Positions 61,330 to 64,000 of a stretch of DNA of 64,000 nt are shown in pieces. The position numbers and the translations under genes are program-made. The notes under the pieces are model-generated. The model was not told the origin of the DNA. It did no database searches and saw only the letters and a program-made list of their open reading frames with translations. Every line of letters begins with the position of its first letter. Within the stretch, counting starts at the first letter, position 1. Source of the DNA: Apricaphanius iberus (Eukaryota > Chordata > Actinopteri > Cyprinodontiformes > Aphaniidae); the NCBI GenBank assembly GCA_028564705.1, contig JAPXFQ010000179.1:186001-250000 (forward strand), written 5' to 3'.

Positions 61330-64000
61330 TCTGGAATATTCTGGCACCAACATTCTACAAAATGTTACAGGAAACAAAGGAAAATGGAAAAAGGCCGATC
61401 TACCGCAAAACATGAACTCTGTCTAAATCAATATTCTATTAAAACCAGGGAAAGACCCTATGTCTCCTACCAGTTATCGTCCCATTTCTCTAATCAATGT
61501 TGATCTTAAAATAATCTGAAAATGTCTTGCAAGAAGAATAGGCAGAATAAAACCTCTTATAATCCATCTTGATCAAACAAGTTTTATAAAAGGGAGGCTT
61601 TCCTACACAAATTCACGCTGATTAATAGATTTAATAGATTATTCGTACTGTAAAAACATCCAAACCAATTGATGCAGAAAAGCATTTGGTAGAGTTGATT
61701 GGAAATTTTTATTTGCAACCTTAAATAAATTTGGGTTGGGAAATTCTTTTATAAGCTGGATAAAAATATTATACAGCTCCCCATGTCCACTTTCTCCCTC
61801 CCTGTTTGCTATTTTTATTGAACCATTAGCAGCAGCAATCAGGCAAAATAATAATGTTAAAGGTATACAATGCAACAAAATAGATCATAAAATTAGTCTG
61901 TATGCAGATGATGTACTACTTTTTCTACAGCATTCACAAACCCCTCTAAGGTGATCTAGTTAAAAAAAATCTTATTCAAGAGGTTCAGACTATTTCATAA
62001 ATTGCAACTCCGGTCAGGAAATATGACATATTTAGGTATCCATATCTCACCAAGACTGGCAGACTTATCAAAGCTAAACTATATCCCACTTTTAAAAAAG
62101 TGGAAAATGATTTGGCTAGATGGAAATCCCTTCCCTTGTCACTTATTGGAAGAGTAGTGTTGTATTATTTCTACATATGTTTTAAACCTCTATTATTCAG
62201 AGGTAAAAAGACACGCTGTTTACCAGCAGCAGAGGCCTTGGAGATAAATATGGTTGGAGTATGTGTGACCTTTGAGGACCTCTGAGACAAAGAGTTTTAT
62301 TGCAGGCTGTAAAAACAGGATGTCTGTAGATTTAGGATGCCAGAACCAAGGCCATAAAGCTGGGAGTTTTGCTTAAGAAGGACCATAAACCATAAAACTC
62401 AGAATGAACTTTTGACTTGGATCCACGAGAAAAGACACGTCCCCTATGACTGCATGAGTTCTTGACATCCAATCATTGTTAAGACACTGTTTAAAACGTT
62501 CTGATTGGAGCAGATTAATCCTGGGAGGTTTTGGATGTTTATAAAAGTTATGACACGGAAACCATTCTTCGTCAGAAAATTTTTGTCTGGCCCAGAGAAA
62601 ATGGGCATGTTTTCTCTGTAAACTGCAATTTGTTAATCTGTTCAAAATAAATGTTAAGAACTGGAAATTGGTTCCTTGTCTCTGTTTTGAACATGCACTG
62701 AATTATTTTTGATAAAATTAAATTCTACAGTAGCTACAATAAAAATGATGGTTTTGCCTAGAATCATTTATTTATTCTCAGTGATCCCAAGCAAACCATC
62801 ACCTGATTGGTTTAGATCTCTGGACTGCTCTGTTTCTAAGTTTCTTTGGAAAGTTAAACCCCCACGTATCATCTTAAAAACACTGCAGAAGTCCAAAGAT
62901 AAAGGAGGTCTATACCTACCAAACCTTCATCTTTATTTCTTTTTCATTTCAACAGGCTGCAATACATATCAAGATTGTTAAAACACAGTTCTCTCAATAT
63001 GTCCTGGATAGATGTTGAACAGACACTATGCAATAAGATAAAACTTTCAGATCAACCATTTGTTAGCTCAAGTATAAAACAAAATAAATGCTTTAAAAGT
63101 ATCAGTATCAGCTCTTCTCTGAAAGCTTGGTGGAAATTTCGTAAAATGGCCGAGTCTTTACTAGTCCTAAGCAGACCTACCCCCATCTGGAACAACCCTG
63201 ACGTCTTACAAAAAAAAATATATGATCAGTTTTCCAATCTGGAGTTGTAAAGGAATTGAAAACCTGGAAAACATATTCAATTTAACCAATTTAATACACT
63301 GGTTACACAATACGGGATACACAAGAATAAATTCTTAGAATATCAACAAATTAAATCGATTATATAACATACATTTCAATACGGTTTAATTACATATTCC
63401 AGTAAAAGTTTTAGACTTTCTTAATCTTAACTCCCCCAAACTGCTATCTAAAATATATAAAACATTAAATACATTAGACGAATCAATAGCCCTTCCTATT
63501 TCAAAATGGGAGATGGACTTGTCCATCTCATTTGACCCAAACCTCTGGTCTCAGATTTCTTTAAGAACCTTTACATTTCTTAAAAATCCTAATCTACAAT
63601 TAATACAATATAAAATATTTCATCATTTCATTCATAGAGTAAATTATACAGGCCAACGGATGTTCAAGATGGGTTTTACGCCATCTAATACCTGTTTACA
63701 ATGTACAAGCAATATACCAGAAAATCATATTCATATCTTTGTTCTGCCCACCTGTTAAGACATTTTGCCACCAGATTTGTGAAGACCTATCGCAGTGTCT
63801 GAAATGTAAAATCACACCTTCTCCCCCAGTTTGCTTGCTGGGATATTTAGATGAAGTTACCATAGCTACAAAGTCGATGCAATTAGTTCACATTGCCTTA
63901 TGCATCACTAAGAAAAATATCCTCTTGAATTGGAAAAATATTAATGCTCTTAATATTGATCAGTATAGAGATCTCCTTCTGGATTACATTGGTCTAGATA
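61330..64000 (+). pseudogene. L1/Tx1-type LINE, decayed, runs out of the window
   Basis: Plus-strand blocks of an L1-like ORF2: FYKMLQETKENGKRPI (61350), LLKPGKDPMSPTSYRPISLI in mixed frames (61430-61500), PCPLSPSLFAIFIEPLAAAI and KISLYADDVLLFLQ (61780-61925; YADD), WKSLPLSLIGRV (62110), ATIKMMVLPRIIYLFSVIPS and SVSKFLWKVKPPRIILKTLQ (62735-62900), and a C-terminal Cys/His part CLQCTSNIPENHIHIFVLPT (63690-63755). Several frameshifts and stops are present. It is a different LINE group from the L2 copies: the wording is that of fish L1 (Swimmer-like) elements. Confidence 0.8.
62158..62729 (+). mobile_element. Solo LTR with 4-bp target-site duplication inside the L1-type LINE
   Basis: 572 bp beginning TGTTGTATTA and ending AATTCTACA (TG..CA). 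GTAG lies on both sides (62154-62157 and 62730-62733). TTTATAAAAG (about 62539) and AATAAA (about 62646) are placed like a TATA box and a poly(A) signal. Removing it joins the L1 frame IGRV directly to ATIKMM. Gypsy or ERV origin cannot be decided from the LTR alone. Confidence 0.8.

Overview
The window looks like accessory DNA of a teleost fish, probably a percomorph. The basis is a Rex3 (RTE) element, ORF1-esterase L2 LINEs, fish-type Tc1 elements, tRNA-derived SINEs, many TIR transposons, and three C2H2 zinc-finger genes of the kind that fills fish-specific ZNF clusters. There is no bacterial feature. The species cannot be named from sequence alone.

The host content is a decaying tandem cluster of C2H2 zinc-finger (ZNF) genes, all on the + strand. 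Gene 1 is at 9149-12180 and carries one frameshift. A decapitated fourth copy sits at 17637-17672. Gene 2 (36477-38543) is intact in its terminal exon. Gene 3 (59544-61070) has lost its ancestral start codon. Homologous 5' parts of the repeating unit lie between them: a GC-rich promoter/exon 1 with an ETS-like palindrome (28.3-28.6 kb and 44.56-44.79 kb), and a second short exon (24137-24195 and 49343-49404). About 500 bp of conserved intron precede each terminal exon. The products would be nuclear DNA-binding repressor-like proteins with an acidic N-terminus rich in SUMO-type motifs, followed by 10 to about 27 fingers.

Almost everything else is transposable elements, many nested. 0-8.7 kb: one minus-strand L2-type LINE split by a hAT-like element (1267-2673) and by a TIR transposon (4790-7805) that itself holds a Rex3. 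12.9-18.4 kb: LTR-like sequences, low-content DNA and a Tc1 relic. 19265-24063: the best-preserved LINE, an L2 with an SGNH-esterase ORF1 and an EN-RT ORF2 in the same frame, separated by one TGA, and with an antisense 28S rRNA fragment in its 3' region. 25-36 kb: decayed LINEs, tandem and inverted repeats, and Harbinger-type elements. 39-52 kb: Tc1, LINE, hAT-like and MITE copies. 52-59 kb: LINEs nested several layers deep. 61.3-64 kb: an L1-type LINE with a solo LTR.

The most notable items are the LINE that carries antisense 28S rRNA, its in-frame ORF1-TGA-ORF2 layout, and the birth-and-death record of the ZNF units (frameshift, start loss, decapitation, lost exon 1, terminal finger remnants after the stop codons).
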